In this document: one piece after another, positions 22,440 through 33,304 of the stretch
How the letters are laid out: each line of letters starts with the position of its first letter
Numbering within the stretch: the stretch's first letter is position 1
Assembly (NCBI GenBank): GCA_017979445.1
Contig: CM030704.1
Coordinates: 13,623,658-13,687,657, forward strand
Length of the DNA stretch: 64,000 nucleotides
Direction: 5' to 3'
Source of the DNA: Akebia trifoliata
Lineage: Eukaryota > Streptophyta > Magnoliopsida > Ranunculales > Lardizabalaceae
Translations under genes and position numbers: made by a program
The notes under the pieces: generated by a model
The model's input: only the letters and a program-made list of their open reading frames with translations
Databases searched by the model: none
What the model was told of the DNA's origin: nothing

Positions 22440-23150
22440 TTCAAACTTTTTTTGATACGGATTTTTAACCCATTTTAAAGGAAGAAAAATATTTTTTAGA
22501 AAAAAAATGGTTTACAAAAAATCTATTTTTGCATGAAAAATTATTGAAATATGTTTGTGGAAGTTGTTATTCAATGAAAACATTATTTGTCAATATTTTT
22601 CAAGAGTGCAATAAAATTATTTTTCTGAATAATCATTACATTAATGAATGGTTTAATGGATTGGTGCACAGAATTCAATAAAATCTCAGGGTTCATTTAA
22701 AATGTTATCAAGGGGGTGACACTGAAACTGGTTAATTTCACCTTCAATGAGGTTTTAAGGGTTATCATTGTACCTAAGCTCAATCATCCATCGTCTAGCT
22801 AGGGTTGTAAATTCGGTTAGTTAGAACAAACGTCAATATCAAGTCAATAGTCAGAAAAGACCTCAAAATTTCTCAACATCGTCCAGTTGTTCCTTAAAGA
22901 TCATAGTGCCTCAGTCCTACTGGTTGTGAGCAATATCTCGAGACCGTCCATAATCAAACCCGTTGTGGGTACTTGTCTTAAGTTTTCATGAATCATGTAG
23001 TTTAACTTGAGTCCAATTCCTTTTATCAATCCATCAAGGTCATGTCTTCTTTAGATTGAGTCTATTCTTTTCTATGAGTCGAGTTCGTTTGCTAAGTTTA
23101 GAACGATGTCTGTCGCCCCATTTGAATAAAGGAAATTTTTGAATACCTCG
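22440..23150 (+). other. Non-coding stretch of element A between 5' block and pol remnant
   Basis: AT-rich (22440-22680, with AAAATATTTTTTAGAAAA words) and then a unique-looking segment (22680-23150) that matches B at about 47330-47730 in inverse orientation, e.g. GTGACACTGAAACTGGTTAA here. No coding potential. Confidence 0.5.
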
Positions 23151-24214
23151 AGCGCATTAACGAATTAACTACTAATCTGGCTTCAAGGATATATTTCATT
23201 CCTGAGCAAGAAGATAAGAGTCAGGCTCAGCTTTTAATCGAGAAAGCACGGGTCATTGACCTCGGAACAGAAAATGATTCCTAAAGAGATTCAAATAAAA
23301 ATCATCATATCCCTAAAGGAGCACGAGGGGATATTGAATTTACTCAGAAATTTCAAAAGACTTGTTCGCGTGGGCCTATAAAGATATGTTAGGTACAAAC
23401 TTGGGTGTTGTCTGACACGGATTAGATATTGAATTGATAAAATGAGATAAAAAAGATCTTACAAAATGTATCAGTGCTAGACTTCTCAACATGGTAGAGC
23501 TCCCAGAACAGATTACCATTATCAGATTAATGAAACAATTGAAACGGTATTGATCTCTGATAATGGGTCGTACATCAAAGCTTAGGTTATCACTCTGTGT
23601 TCAAAGTCCAAAATTCGACATCACATTATCTCTCTACCATCCTCAGATTAATGGAAAGGTTGAAGTAGCCAATAAAATATCTCAAAACAATCATCAAGGA
23701 AATGTGTCAATCACACCAGGATTAGCTAGAGAAGTTACCATTCACACTAGGGGCACATCATACTTCAATACAGTCTTCCACTGGAGCTATTCCCCACTTT
23801 CTAGTGTATGATATGGAAGCAATCTTACCAGTTGAAATGGAAATCCCGTATCTCAAGGCCATCAAGGAAAGTCAATTGCTAGAAATAGATTGGGTTAGTC
23901 AGTGGTATAAAAAATTAAACTTGATCGGAGAAAAATGACTAAGAGCTTTGTACCACTTGCAAGCTTATCAAAGAAGAATCGCCTGTGCATTTGACAAAAA
24001 GATCAAGGCCCGTCACTTGCAAGTCGAGGATTTAATACCCAAAGAGAATCAGGCACCTATCTTTAACCCTAGAGGGAAGTTCAAACCAAATTGGGGAGGT
24101 CCGCTCATCATCAAGGAAATATTACTAGGAAAAGCTATCAGGCTTCAAGATCATGATGGAATCGAGTTACCAGAACTAACCAACCTTGACCAAATCAAAC
24201 GGTACTACATTTAA
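23150..24214 (+). pseudogene. pol: Pol remnant of element A: pre-RT spacer joined to integrase core and C-terminus
   Basis: About 23270-23400 matches the acidic spacer just before RT in D (segments like IPKEIQI and a LLRNFK stretch). The sequence then moves, without RT, either RNase H or the integrase zinc finger, to the integrase second-Asp region (ISDNGSYI near 23555) and continues to the C-terminal NWGGPLIIKEI and DQIKRYYI (24214). Several stops and shifts break it. The last part, 23948-24214, is open for 88 residues. B shows the same internal join (46200-47340), so the deletion was present in a common ancestor. Confidence 0.8.
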
Positions 24215-24699
24215 GGAGGCCATTTTTGGCCGAATCAATTTTTTTACTACCTAGTTCATTATCTCCTTTCTCAACCCCTTTGCAACCTGTTCAAAAAGAG
24301 AAAAATTATGCCTTTTACTTCTTAACCTGATTACCTAACCTAGGAGAGGAAAAAATTCGAACTACATTTTGGTCTAATCCCAAAATTCTGGGGTACGTAG
24401 GCAACTTGAGAAGTTACTTCAGGCCCGACCACATCAAAATAAAAGAATAGATTCCCCGACAAAGAAAAAAATCTAAAAAGAAAAAAATATCATCCAAAAT
24501 GGGAAACAAAATTCAAGAAAAATTTCTTTAAATGAAATACCACACAAGGGGCATTTGGGTTTTTGAGCCTCAAAATTCCTTTCTTTTTGTACCCAGTCCT
24601 AAGCTTACCTATAAAAGTCCTCCTAAGTATCATACGAAAAGTCAAGGAAGATAGCAAAGCATGATCAAACAGTAACTCTAGAAGTTCAGAGGAGAAGAA

Positions 24700-24950
24700 A
24701 AAGATTAAAAAAATGATGAAACCTGCTAAGTTGAAAACTCGAAAAGGGCGACTTAGGCAAAAATTAAGGCAAGCTCGCAAGGTTGAAAATCTGAAAGGAC
24801 AACTTTGGCAACAATCAGAGCCAAGAAAAAAAAAAGAAAAAGCTTACTAGATCGAAAATCTGAAAAGGTGATCTAGGCAAAAGCTAGAGCAAGCTCGATA
24901 GATTGAAAACCTGAAAAAGCGATCTAGGCAAAAGTTAGAGCAACAAAGAA
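24700..24950 (+). repeat. Cluster of four hairpin repeats in the 3' region of element A
   Basis: Four successive inverted repeats with the common loop (G)AAAA(C/T)CTGAAAAGG. Stems in order: CTAAGTTG/CGACTTAG, CAAGGTTG/CAACTTTG, CTAGATC/GATCTAG and CTAGATTG/CGATCTAG. Every non-Watson-Crick position in these is a G-U pair in the sense strand. Each is followed by GGCAA(A/C)A and an AGAGC-like word. Same order as the cluster in B, D and E. Confidence 0.8.
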
Positions 24951-25777
24951 AAACATAAGAAAATCTCAAGTTGAGAGCAGTCCAAGCTGAAACATCAAAA
25001 GTCCGAATAATCAAGTTTAATACTTAAGCTTAAATCAGACATAGATTCAAAAGCCACAAGTATCTTGTCTACGATCGATCTGAAAATTCTTACTTCCCCA
25101 AGTGAACCAATGGAGAGAAGGGTGAATTCTATGATGAGTCTCAAAAGGAAATATTTTTTTCTCTTGACCCTGACTCAAAATCTTTAATAAAATTAATTAG
25201 AATAAAAAGTTGGATCTTTATTGCGCTTGTGGTAATCAAATATTTCAAACCTTCATACAAAGGGCATTTTCTTTTTTCTCTAAATATGTAATTTTCCCCC
25301 TTATACCAGGGGCATTTTTTAATGATGCGTTCAATTATCTTCAATGCCATGTTTATTATCAAACTAGGGACATTTTGTTTTTGAGCAATGTTAATCCTAA
25401 AAGATAATGGGAACCCTAAACTTAAGGTTACCCTCTTGATAACAATTTTTCGAAAAACCCTTGAGGTACAAAAGAGATAAAAACTCAGGTTTTAAATTCA
25501 TAAAACTTTTGGATAAAACCTTGAGGTTCAAACAAAAGTACTTCGGATCTCACATTTGACTGTGCCCAGAGATTAACTAATAATTCATTTACCTAGAGTA
25601 GGACATATGGCATTCTTTCCTTCCTAGATTCTTTTTCAGATCTATTCATTCTTGGATTCGATCATTCTCTCCCAGATTCATTATCTTCAAGATTTATTCG
25701 TTCTCCGATTCATTTTAATCAGTCTTCTCCAAATTCATTCATTCTTTTTCAAAATTCTTTCATTTCTCTGCCAATTT

Positions 25778-28700
25778 TGCTCAGATGCTGCCAAGGGTTA
25801 TCTTGGATTTTTCTCAGTTGCCGCCAAGGGTTATCTTGGATTTTGCTCAGTTGCCGCCAAGAGTTATCTTGGATTTTGCTTAGTTACCGCCGAGAGTTTT
25901 CTCAGAACTATGCTCAAATGCCGTCGAGGGTTTTCTCGGAATTATGCTCAGTTACCATCGAGGGTTTTCTCGGAACTATGCTCAGGTTTTCTCAGAATTA
26001 TGCTCAGCTACCGTCGAGGGTTTTCTCAGAACTATGCTCAGTTACAGCCGAGGGTTTTCTCGAAACTATGCTCAGATGCCGCCAAGGGTTTTCTCGGAAC
26101 TATACTCAGATGTCGCCGAGGGTTTTCTTGGAATTATGCTTAGTTACCGTCGAGGGTTTTCTCGAAATTATACTCAGATGCCGTCGAGGGTTTTCTCGGA
26201 ATTATGCTCAGATGCCGCCGAGGGTTTTCTCGAAATTATGCTCAATTACCGCCGAGGGTTTTCTGGGAATTATGCTCAGATGCAGCCAAAGGTTTTCTCG
26301 GAATTATGCTCAGATGCCGTCGAGGATTTTCTCAGAATTATGCTTAGATGTCGTCGAGGGTTTTCTCGAAATTATGCTCAGATAACGCCGAGGGTTTTCT
26401 CGGAATTATGCTCAATTACCGCTGAGGGTTTCCTCGGAATTATGCTTAGATGCCGCCGAGGGTTTCCTCGGAATTATGCTTAGATGCTGTCGAGGGTTTT
26501 CTCGGAATTATGCTCAATTACCGCCGAGGGTTTTCTCAGAATTATGCTCACATGCCGTCGAGGGTTTTCTCAGAATTATGCTCAGTTACCGCCGAGGATT
26601 TTCTCGGAACTATGCTCAGATGCCGTCGAGGGTTTTCTCAGAATTATGCTCAGTTACCGTCGAGGATTTTCTCGAAACTATGCTCAGTTACCGCCGAGGA
26701 TTTTCTCGGAACTATGCTTAGATTCCGTCGAGGATTTTCTCGGAACTATGCTCAGATGCCGCCGAGAGTTTTCTTGGAATTATGCTTAGTTATCGCCGAG
26801 GGTTTTCTCGAAATTATGCTCAGATGTCGTCGAGGGTTTTCTCGGAACTATGCTCAGATACCGTCGAGTTTTCTCAGAATTTTACTCAGTTACCGTCGAG
26901 GGTTTTCTCGGAATTATGCTTAGATGCTGCCAAGGGGTTTTCTCAGAATTATGCTCAGTTACCGCCAAGGGTTCTCTCAGAATTATGCTCAGATGCCGTC
27001 GAGGGTTTTCTCAGAATTATGCTCAGATATCGCTGAGGATTTTCTTGGAATTATGCTCAGTTACCACCGAAGGTTTTCTGGAAATTATGCTCAGATACCG
27101 CCGAGGGTTTTCTCGGAATTATGCTCAGATGCCGCCGAGGGTTTTCTCGAAATTATGCTCAGTTACCGCCGAGGGTTTTCTCGGAACTTTGCTCAGATGC
27201 CGCCGAGGGTTTTCTCGGAACTATGCTCAGATGTCGCCGAAGGTTTTCTCAGAATTATGCTCAGTTACTACCGAGGGTTTTCTCGGAACTATGCTCAGAT
27301 GCTGCCAAGGGTTTTCTCGGAATTATGTTCAGTTACCATCGAGGGTTTTCTCGAAACTATGCGTAGATGCCGCCGAGGGTTTTCTCGAAACTATGGTCAG
27401 ATGCCGTCGAGGGTTTTCTCGTAATTTTGCTCAGTTACCGTCGAGGGTTTTCTTGGAATTATGCTCAGATGCCGCCGAGGGTTTTCTCGAAATTATGGTC
27501 AGGTAGTATCGCCAAGGGTTTTTTAGGAATTATGCTCAGATGCCGTCGAGGGTTTTCTCAGAATTATGCTCAGATGCCGCCGAGGGTTTTCTCGGAATTA
27601 TGCTCAGTTACCGCCGAGGGTTTTCTGGGAATTATGCTCAGATGCCGCCGAGGGTTTTCTCGGAATTATGTTCAGATGCCGCTGAGGGTTTTTTCCTAAT
27701 TATGCTTAGATACCGTCGAGGGTTCTCTCGAAATTATGCTCAGATGCTGCCGAGGGTTTTCTCGAAATTATGCTCAGATGTCGTCGAGGGTTTTCTCGGA
27801 ACTATGCTCAGATACCGTCGAGTTTTCTCAGAATTTTACTTAGTTACCGTCGAGGGTTTTCTCGGAATTATTCTCAGATGCTGCCGAGGGTTTTCTCAGA
27901 ATTATGCTCAGTTACCGCCGAGGGTTCTCTCAGAATTATGCTCAGATGCCGTTGAGGGTTTTCTCAGAATTATGCTCAGATGTCGCTGAAGATTTTCTCG
28001 GAATTATGCTCAGTTACCACCGAAGGTTTTCTGGGAATTATGCTCAGATACCGCCGAGGGTTTTCTCGGAATTATGCTCAGATGCCGCCGAGGGTTTTCT
28101 AGAAATTATGCTCAGTTACCGCCGAGGGTTTTCTCGGAACTTTGCTCAGATGCCGCCGAGGGTTTTCTCGGAACTATGCTCAGATGTCGCCGAAGGTTTT
28201 CTCGGAATTATGCTCAGTTACTACCGAGGGTTTTCTCCGAACTATGCTCAGATGCTGCCGAGGGTTTTCTCGGAACTATGTTCAGTTACCATCGAGGGTT
28301 TTCTCGAAACTATGGTCAGATGCCGTCGAGGGTTTTCTCGTAATTTTTCTCAGTTACCGTCGAGGGTTTTCTTGGAATTATGCTCAGATGCCGCCGAGGG
28401 TTTTCTCAGAATTATGCTCAGATGCCGCCAAGGGTTTTCTGGGAATTATGCTCAGTTACCGCCGAGGGTTTTCTCAGAATTATGCTCAGATGCCGCCGAG
28501 GGTTTTCTCGGAATTATGCTCAGTTACCGCCGAGGGTTTTCTGGGAATTATGCTCAGATGCCGCCGAGGGTTTTCTCGGAATTATGTTCAGATGCCGCTG
28601 AGGGTTTTTTCCTAATTATGCTTAGATACCGTCGAGGGTTCTCTCGAAATTATGCTCAGATGCTGCCGAGGGTTTTCTCGGAATTATGCTCAATTACTGC

Positions 28701-28866
28701 CGAGGGTTTTCTCGGAATTATGCTCAGATGTCGCCGAGGGTTTTCTCGGAACTATGCTCATATGCCACCGAGGGTTTTCTCGGAGTTATGCTTAGATGTC
28801 GCCAAGGGTTTTCTCGGAACTATGCTCAGATACCGTCGAGGGTTTCTCGAAATTATGCTCAGTTTA
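25778..28866 (+). repeat. Large tandem array of about 34-bp units in element A
   Basis: About 90 units. Each has GCTCAGATGCCG or GCTCAGTTACCG, then CCGAGGGTTTTCTCGG (inverted repeat, six-base loop), then AATTAT or AACTAT. The two spacer types GATGCCG and GTTACCG often alternate. The first three units (25785-25880) instead have CCAAGGGTTATCTTGG, as in element B. Because 34 is not a multiple of three, all three frames stay open over long distances (up to 335 codons at 27904-28911), which is an artefact. Arrays here in Tat elements are known sources of satellite DNA. Confidence 0.95.
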
Positions 28867-29211
28867 TGCTCAGTTCAGCTCAATTTATATTCACTTCATG
28901 CTCAGATTTGACTCATTTCCATCTTAAACTCTTTGAAATTTTTCTCAGATTTTAAGTTCACACACTTGCACAGTTGTTACATCAGTCAAGGAGAATTTTC
29001 TAAAATTCAAGGATCTGACACTGCCAGTGAGAGCTCGCGCTCAAGGACCTGACATTTTTTTAATTTGGGGAGAGCTTTACCCTCAAGGATCCGAACACCT
29101 CGACGAATTGCTAAATCATGCTGCAAAATGAACTGTCACTAGCTTTGGCATTCCGATATCACACTATCTACCAAAATAGATTTGCTATCTAGTTTGCTTC
29201 AACCCTCTGCC

Positions 29212-29224
29212 AAAGAGGGGCATC
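29212..29224 (+). promoter_or_regulatory. Polypurine tract of element A
   Basis: AAAGAGGGGCATC directly before the 3' LTR start at 29225. It is the 3' arm of the hairpin CCCTCT (29204-29209)/AGAGGG with a short loop. Confidence 0.9.
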
Positions 29225-30942
29225 TGTAGACACCCCATTTTTGCACTCGCCTGATTAATCAACTCGTCAACCCGATCGTAACGGTTCCCAATGATGTATG
29301 TTTATTCCAATGCTTTATTTTGTTACCAGATAAGTTTCAGAAATCCGGATGAGGTATCTTGAACTGACAAAACCTTAGAAACCACGCTACGTTAGGAAAA
29401 TACGACCCTAGAAACATAGAAATCATCATCTTACAGACCAAAAAGAAGCTTCACGATAAAAATCACTAAAAATGATCAAATTACCAAAATACCCCTAACA
29501 TCAAAACAACCCTAGAACCTACGTTACGATTAGGAAAACTCATTTAAACACATAAAATAATAAATCGAAATCAAATAAATCATTTCGCTAATTTTCACAG
29601 AATTCGACAAAATTACGAAAATGCCCCTCATAAAGTTCACGATCATTTCATACAAAAAATTTCATAAATGATAAAAGCCAACATTTTCATTGAATTCCTT
29701 ATGAAAAACTGATTTCAAAACATCCTAGAACATTAAAAATGACTTAAAACGCAAAAATTCCTCTCCAAGGGTAAAACGATAATTTTACAATTTTAATAAT
29801 TAAAATTTTCAAAATTAATAAATAAACCATTAAATAATGTAAAGTGAAACATTAATAAAATTAATTTAAAAATTTGAACCAAAAAATCGATCAATCAGAC
29901 TTTCAGGCAAAATTGTTGATGGTTGCTAGGATATTTATTCAAAGACCCCTCCATCTGGGGGCCCAAAGAATTAAAGATATAACAAATGGGCTTCTCCAAA
30001 AATTAAAGTCAATCAAGTAAGACTAAAGTCAATGTTAAAGTCAATCAAGTAAGGCTAAAGTCAAGATATAAAAGTCAACCATGAAAAACTAAAGTCAATC
30101 TCATAAGACTAAAGTCAAAACCCTAATCTAAACTAATCAAGTCAATCTCATAAGACTAAAGTCAAAATCCTAAATCAAAACCCTAATCTAAACTAATCAA
30201 GTCAATCTCATAAGACTAAAGTCAAAATCCTAAATTAAAACCCTAAAGACTAAGTCAATCTCATAAGACTAAAGTCAAAATCCTAATTAAAACCCTAAAA
30301 GAAACCTTAATCAAACCCTAATTATTCTAAAAAACTTTATAAATAGGAGCCTCCACACCCTATTTTCGTATCAAATCAAAAACCCTAAGAGAAATAGGTC
30401 AAAAAGCTTCCCTAGCCTCCCACAAACCCTAATTTTGAAGTCCCAACTCCTTACCTAACAACCATACTTTGATTTTAGCCTGAAAAACACCTAGACGCCT
30501 TTCAAAAACACCCGAAAATCGATAATAAAATTCGAAGAATCCAGATCTAAGGAAGAGATACCTTGCCTCAGAGATCCGAAATCAGATCCGGAGACAGAAC
30601 GAAGTAAGGAGTATGGTACAAGGAGCAGTTTTATCAAATTTGAGGGAATAGAACCGTTACGTTCGAAGGTAAAATCTCTTTTATTTTTTCTATCTAGGTT
30701 TTTGTTAGCAATGTAGTCTTATTTGGGATAAGTAGAGACCGGCATTGGCCAGACGGAGTTGGTGCCTAACACCTTCCAACCCCGTAATGTGATCCCCGGA
30801 TTCAGTTTTTCTTTAGTAGATTAGTTTCTTTATCCGTTTAGAGTCAGTATTCGGTTCCTAGACCGTAATAACTAGGTGGTGACTCCCAAACCTCAAGGGT
30901 CAAAAGTGGATCCGCGCACCCCGCTGATCGAGGGCGCTTTCA
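29225..30942 (+). repeat. 3' LTR of element A
   Basis: 1718 bp, TGTAGACACC...GGGCGCTTTCA. It aligns in order with the LTRs of B and H: a conserved outer U3 (29225-29850), GTCAATC-AGACTAAAGTCAA-AACCCTAA repeats (30000-30330), TATAAATAG at 30338-30346, a leader, GGTAAA at 30668, the U5 hairpin near 30755-30783 and a terminal GATCCGC/GATC inverted repeat. It is followed at once by element E array sequence, so no PBS is expected. Confidence 0.9.
30338..30346 (+). promoter_or_regulatory. TATA box of element A 3' LTR
   Basis: TATAAATAG followed by GAGCCTCCACACCC. The same box and following words occur in H and both B LTRs; C and F have TATAAATA(G/A)GGGTCTCTACA. It lies just downstream of the AAACCCTAA-bearing repeats. 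Confidence 0.7.
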
Positions 30943-31340
30943 AGTCTGAGCAAAATCCAAGAAAGAATCTTGGCAGGACTGAGTAAAATCCGAGAAAAAA
31001 TCTCAACATCTTTGAGCAAAATCCAAGAAAGAATCACGGTAAGTCTGAGCAACATCTGAGGAGGTCTGAGAAAGAATCTCGATAGGTTTGAGCAAAATTC
31101 GAGAAAGAATCTCGACAGGTTTGAGAAAAATTTGAGTAGGTCTGAGAAAGAATCTCGGTAGGTCTGAGCAAAATCCAAGAAAAAATCTCGGTAGGTCTAA
31201 GCAAAATCCAAGAAAGAATCTCGGCAAGTTTGACCAAAATCTGAGCAGGTTTGAGAAAGAATCTGAGCAAAATCCAAGAAAGAATCTCGACAGGTATGAG
31301 CAAAATCCAAGAAAGAATCTCAATAGGTCTGAGCAAAAGA
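30943..31340 (-). repeat. Tandem array of element E
   Basis: Around a dozen units of TCTGAGCAAAATCCAAGAAA with GAATCTCGGCAG or GAATCTCGACAG. In sense, CCGAG and CTTGG flank a loop ATTCTTT-like segment, an imperfect version of the stem in D and B. Long overlapping frames here are artefacts of repetition. Confidence 0.8.
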
Positions 31341-31959
31341 TTAGGGTAAAATCTTATTCCATAGGAACCATTTAAAAAAAAAACGAATTGGAAATTTTAA
31401 AAGTTAGGTTAACTTCTCTTTAAACTTCAGGGGTTTTCAAAATTGCTATCGAGATGGTAACCTTCAATTCTGGATTTTCCTTATCCTTTGGGGCTACTAT
31501 TGATCTGGCTTAAGAGCAAAAAATAATGCCCCTAGTTCGATAGGACCTTACACTGAGAATAATTGAACACGTTTGTAAAAGGCATTGCCCTAATGTAGGG
31601 GGAAAATAAATATGCTTCAGGAAACATAAAAAGTGCCCCTCAATATGAATATTAGAAGTCTTGGATTACCATAAGTGCAATAAGGATTCACTTTTAATAT
31701 TGACTTATTGAAGATCATGAGTCAGGCTCAACTGTTGGAAACAAATATTCATTTTTTGAGATTCATCTCGGAGATCACATTCTTTCCCCTTTAGCTCATT
31801 TAGGAAAGTAAACTTTTCAGATCAGTCGTAGACGAGATACATTGGCTTCTGAGTCTTTGTCTGATTTAAATTGGTATTGAAGCTTGGTCATTTGAACTTC
31901 TGATGTTCTGACTCAGCTCATCTTTTTGAACTATCGACTCGATAGAGATTTTCTTTCAA

Positions 31960-32185
31960 TTGCTCTACCTTTTGCCTAGATTGCCTTTTCAGGTTTTCAA
32001 TCTAGCGAGCATGCTCTAATTTTTGCCTAGACCGCCTTTTCAAGTTTTTGATTTAGTAAGCTTATAATTTTCTTTTTCTTTGCTCTAATTGTTGTTAAGG
32101 CCATCATTTCGGATTTTGAACCTTGCAAGCTTGTCTTAATTTTTGCCTAAGTCGCCCTTTTGAGTTTTCAACCTCGTAAGTTTTT
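31960..32185 (-). repeat. Hairpin cluster of element E
   Basis: Same four-unit order as D. The best stem is CTAGATTG/CAATCTAG around 31976-32008; the others are partly decayed, e.g. CTAAATCA opposite CGGTCTAG in sense. This fits the general age of E. Confidence 0.7.
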
Positions 32186-32624
32186 TTTTTTTTAACTTCT
32201 GGAGTTACTGTTTGATCACACTTTGCTACCTCCTTGACTTTTCCGTACAGTACTTAGGAGGACTTCCATAGGTGGGCTTAGGAGTAGTCTAAGAAAGAAA
32301 GGAATTTTGAGTCTCAAAAACCCGAATGTCCCTTATGTGGCATTTCTTCTAAATTGTTTTCTTTTTTTCTTTGAATTTTCTTCCCTATTTTGAATTTTTT
32401 TATGTGGTCGGGCCTGAAGTAACTTCTCAGGTTGCCTACGTACCCTAGAATTTTGGGATTAGATCAAAACGTAATTCGAAATAATTCCCTCCTCTAGGTT
32501 AGGTAATCAGGCTGAAAAAGAAAAAAACTTTATTTTTTTTTAATTATAAAATGGCTACAAGGGGTTGAAAAAGGAGATATTTAATTGGGTAACAAGAAAA
32601 TTGGTTTGACCGAAGATGGCCTCC

Positions 32625-33304
32625 TTAAATGTAATACCGCTTGATCTGGTCAAGGTTTGTCGATTCTAGTAATTTGACGCCATCGTGATCATGGAGTTTG
32701 ACAGCTTTCTCAGGCAGCACTTCTTTGACAATGAAAGGACCTCCCCAATTGGGCTTGAATTTACCTCTCAGATCGTAGATAGGTGCTCGATTTTCTTTGA
32801 GTACTAGGTCTTCGACTTGTAAGTCGCGAACTTTAACCATTTTATCAAATACTCAAGTGACTCTTCTCTGATAAGCTTGCACATGGTACAGAGCTCTAAG
32901 TCATTTTTCATCGATTAAATTCAACTCTTCGTACCAGTACGAATCCAGTCTGCTTCTGATAACTGACTTTCCATTAGAATCCTGAGGGAGGGGATTTCAA
33001 TTTCAACTGGTAAGACAACTTCCATTCCGTACACTAGTGAATAAGGGGTGGCTCTGGTGGAAGATCGTTTCGAGGTACGGTATGCCCAGAATGCAAATGG
33101 TAATTTTTTAGACCAATACCTATGTGATTGACACATCTTCTTGATGATCATTTTAAGATTCTTATTGACTGCTTCAAGTGCTCCGCTAGTTTGGGGACGG
33201 TAGGGCAATGATTTGGGGTGTAGGATCTTGAACTTTGAACACAAAGTAATAACTTCAGCTTTGAAGTATGACCCATTCAGAGATCAATTCAAAAGGTATC
33301 CCAT
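32625..33304 (-). pseudogene. pol: Integrase core and C-terminus of element E (downstream part)
   Basis: Two open pieces: 32921-33244 (core after the second Asp: KFKILHPKS, YRPQTSGALEAVNKN with the Glu, PYSLVYGMEVVLP) and 32625-32840 (C-terminal NWGGPFIVKEV, DQIKRYYI). A small deletion near 33276 removes part of the SDNG motif. The rest of the integrase continues at 54768 beyond element C. Confidence 0.85.
33300..33304. repeat. Target-site duplication of element C, left copy (CCCAT)
   Basis: CCCAT precedes TGTAGACACC at 33305; the same CCCAT follows the last LTR base at 54767. Joining the flanks restores the GGTATCCCATATCGACTG context seen, with one base difference, in D (about 6015-6034). 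Confidence 0.95.

Larger units (their letters stand above)
19450..30942 (+). mobile_element. Element A: 5'-truncated, non-autonomous Tat retrotransposon
   Basis: It runs in the plus direction: non-coding 5' region (19450-23150), pol remnant (23150-24214), hairpin cluster (24700-24950), tandem array (25778-28866), polypurine tract (29212-29224), 3' LTR (29225-30942). It matches element B in order over most of its internal part, including the same large pol deletion, so the two belong to one non-autonomous family. The 5' LTR and PBS are missing; the left border near 19450, where the PMD segment ends, is inferred. The right flank after 30942 is the array of element E. Confidence 0.75.
30943..33304 (-). 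mobile_element. Element E, 3' portion (old Tat element, interrupted by C)
   Basis: Read on minus: the integrase C-terminal part, a 3' non-coding region and a tandem array. At 33300-33304 it ends in CCCAT, the target duplication of C, and resumes at 54768. The order matches element D 3250-6010. The 3' LTR of E is absent: the array is cut at 30943 by the end of the A LTR. Confidence 0.85.

Noticed and set aside
25778..28866. CRISPR-like regular repeats
   Set aside because: Units are contiguous without unique spacers, and the context is a plant retrotransposon.
25652..28955. Many long overlapping open frames (up to 335 codons) with repeated RRGFSRNYAQ and PPRVFSELC segments
   Set aside because: They are translations of the 34-bp array in all three frames; stop-free reading follows from the unit sequence. 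No start context, domain or codon preference supports a protein.
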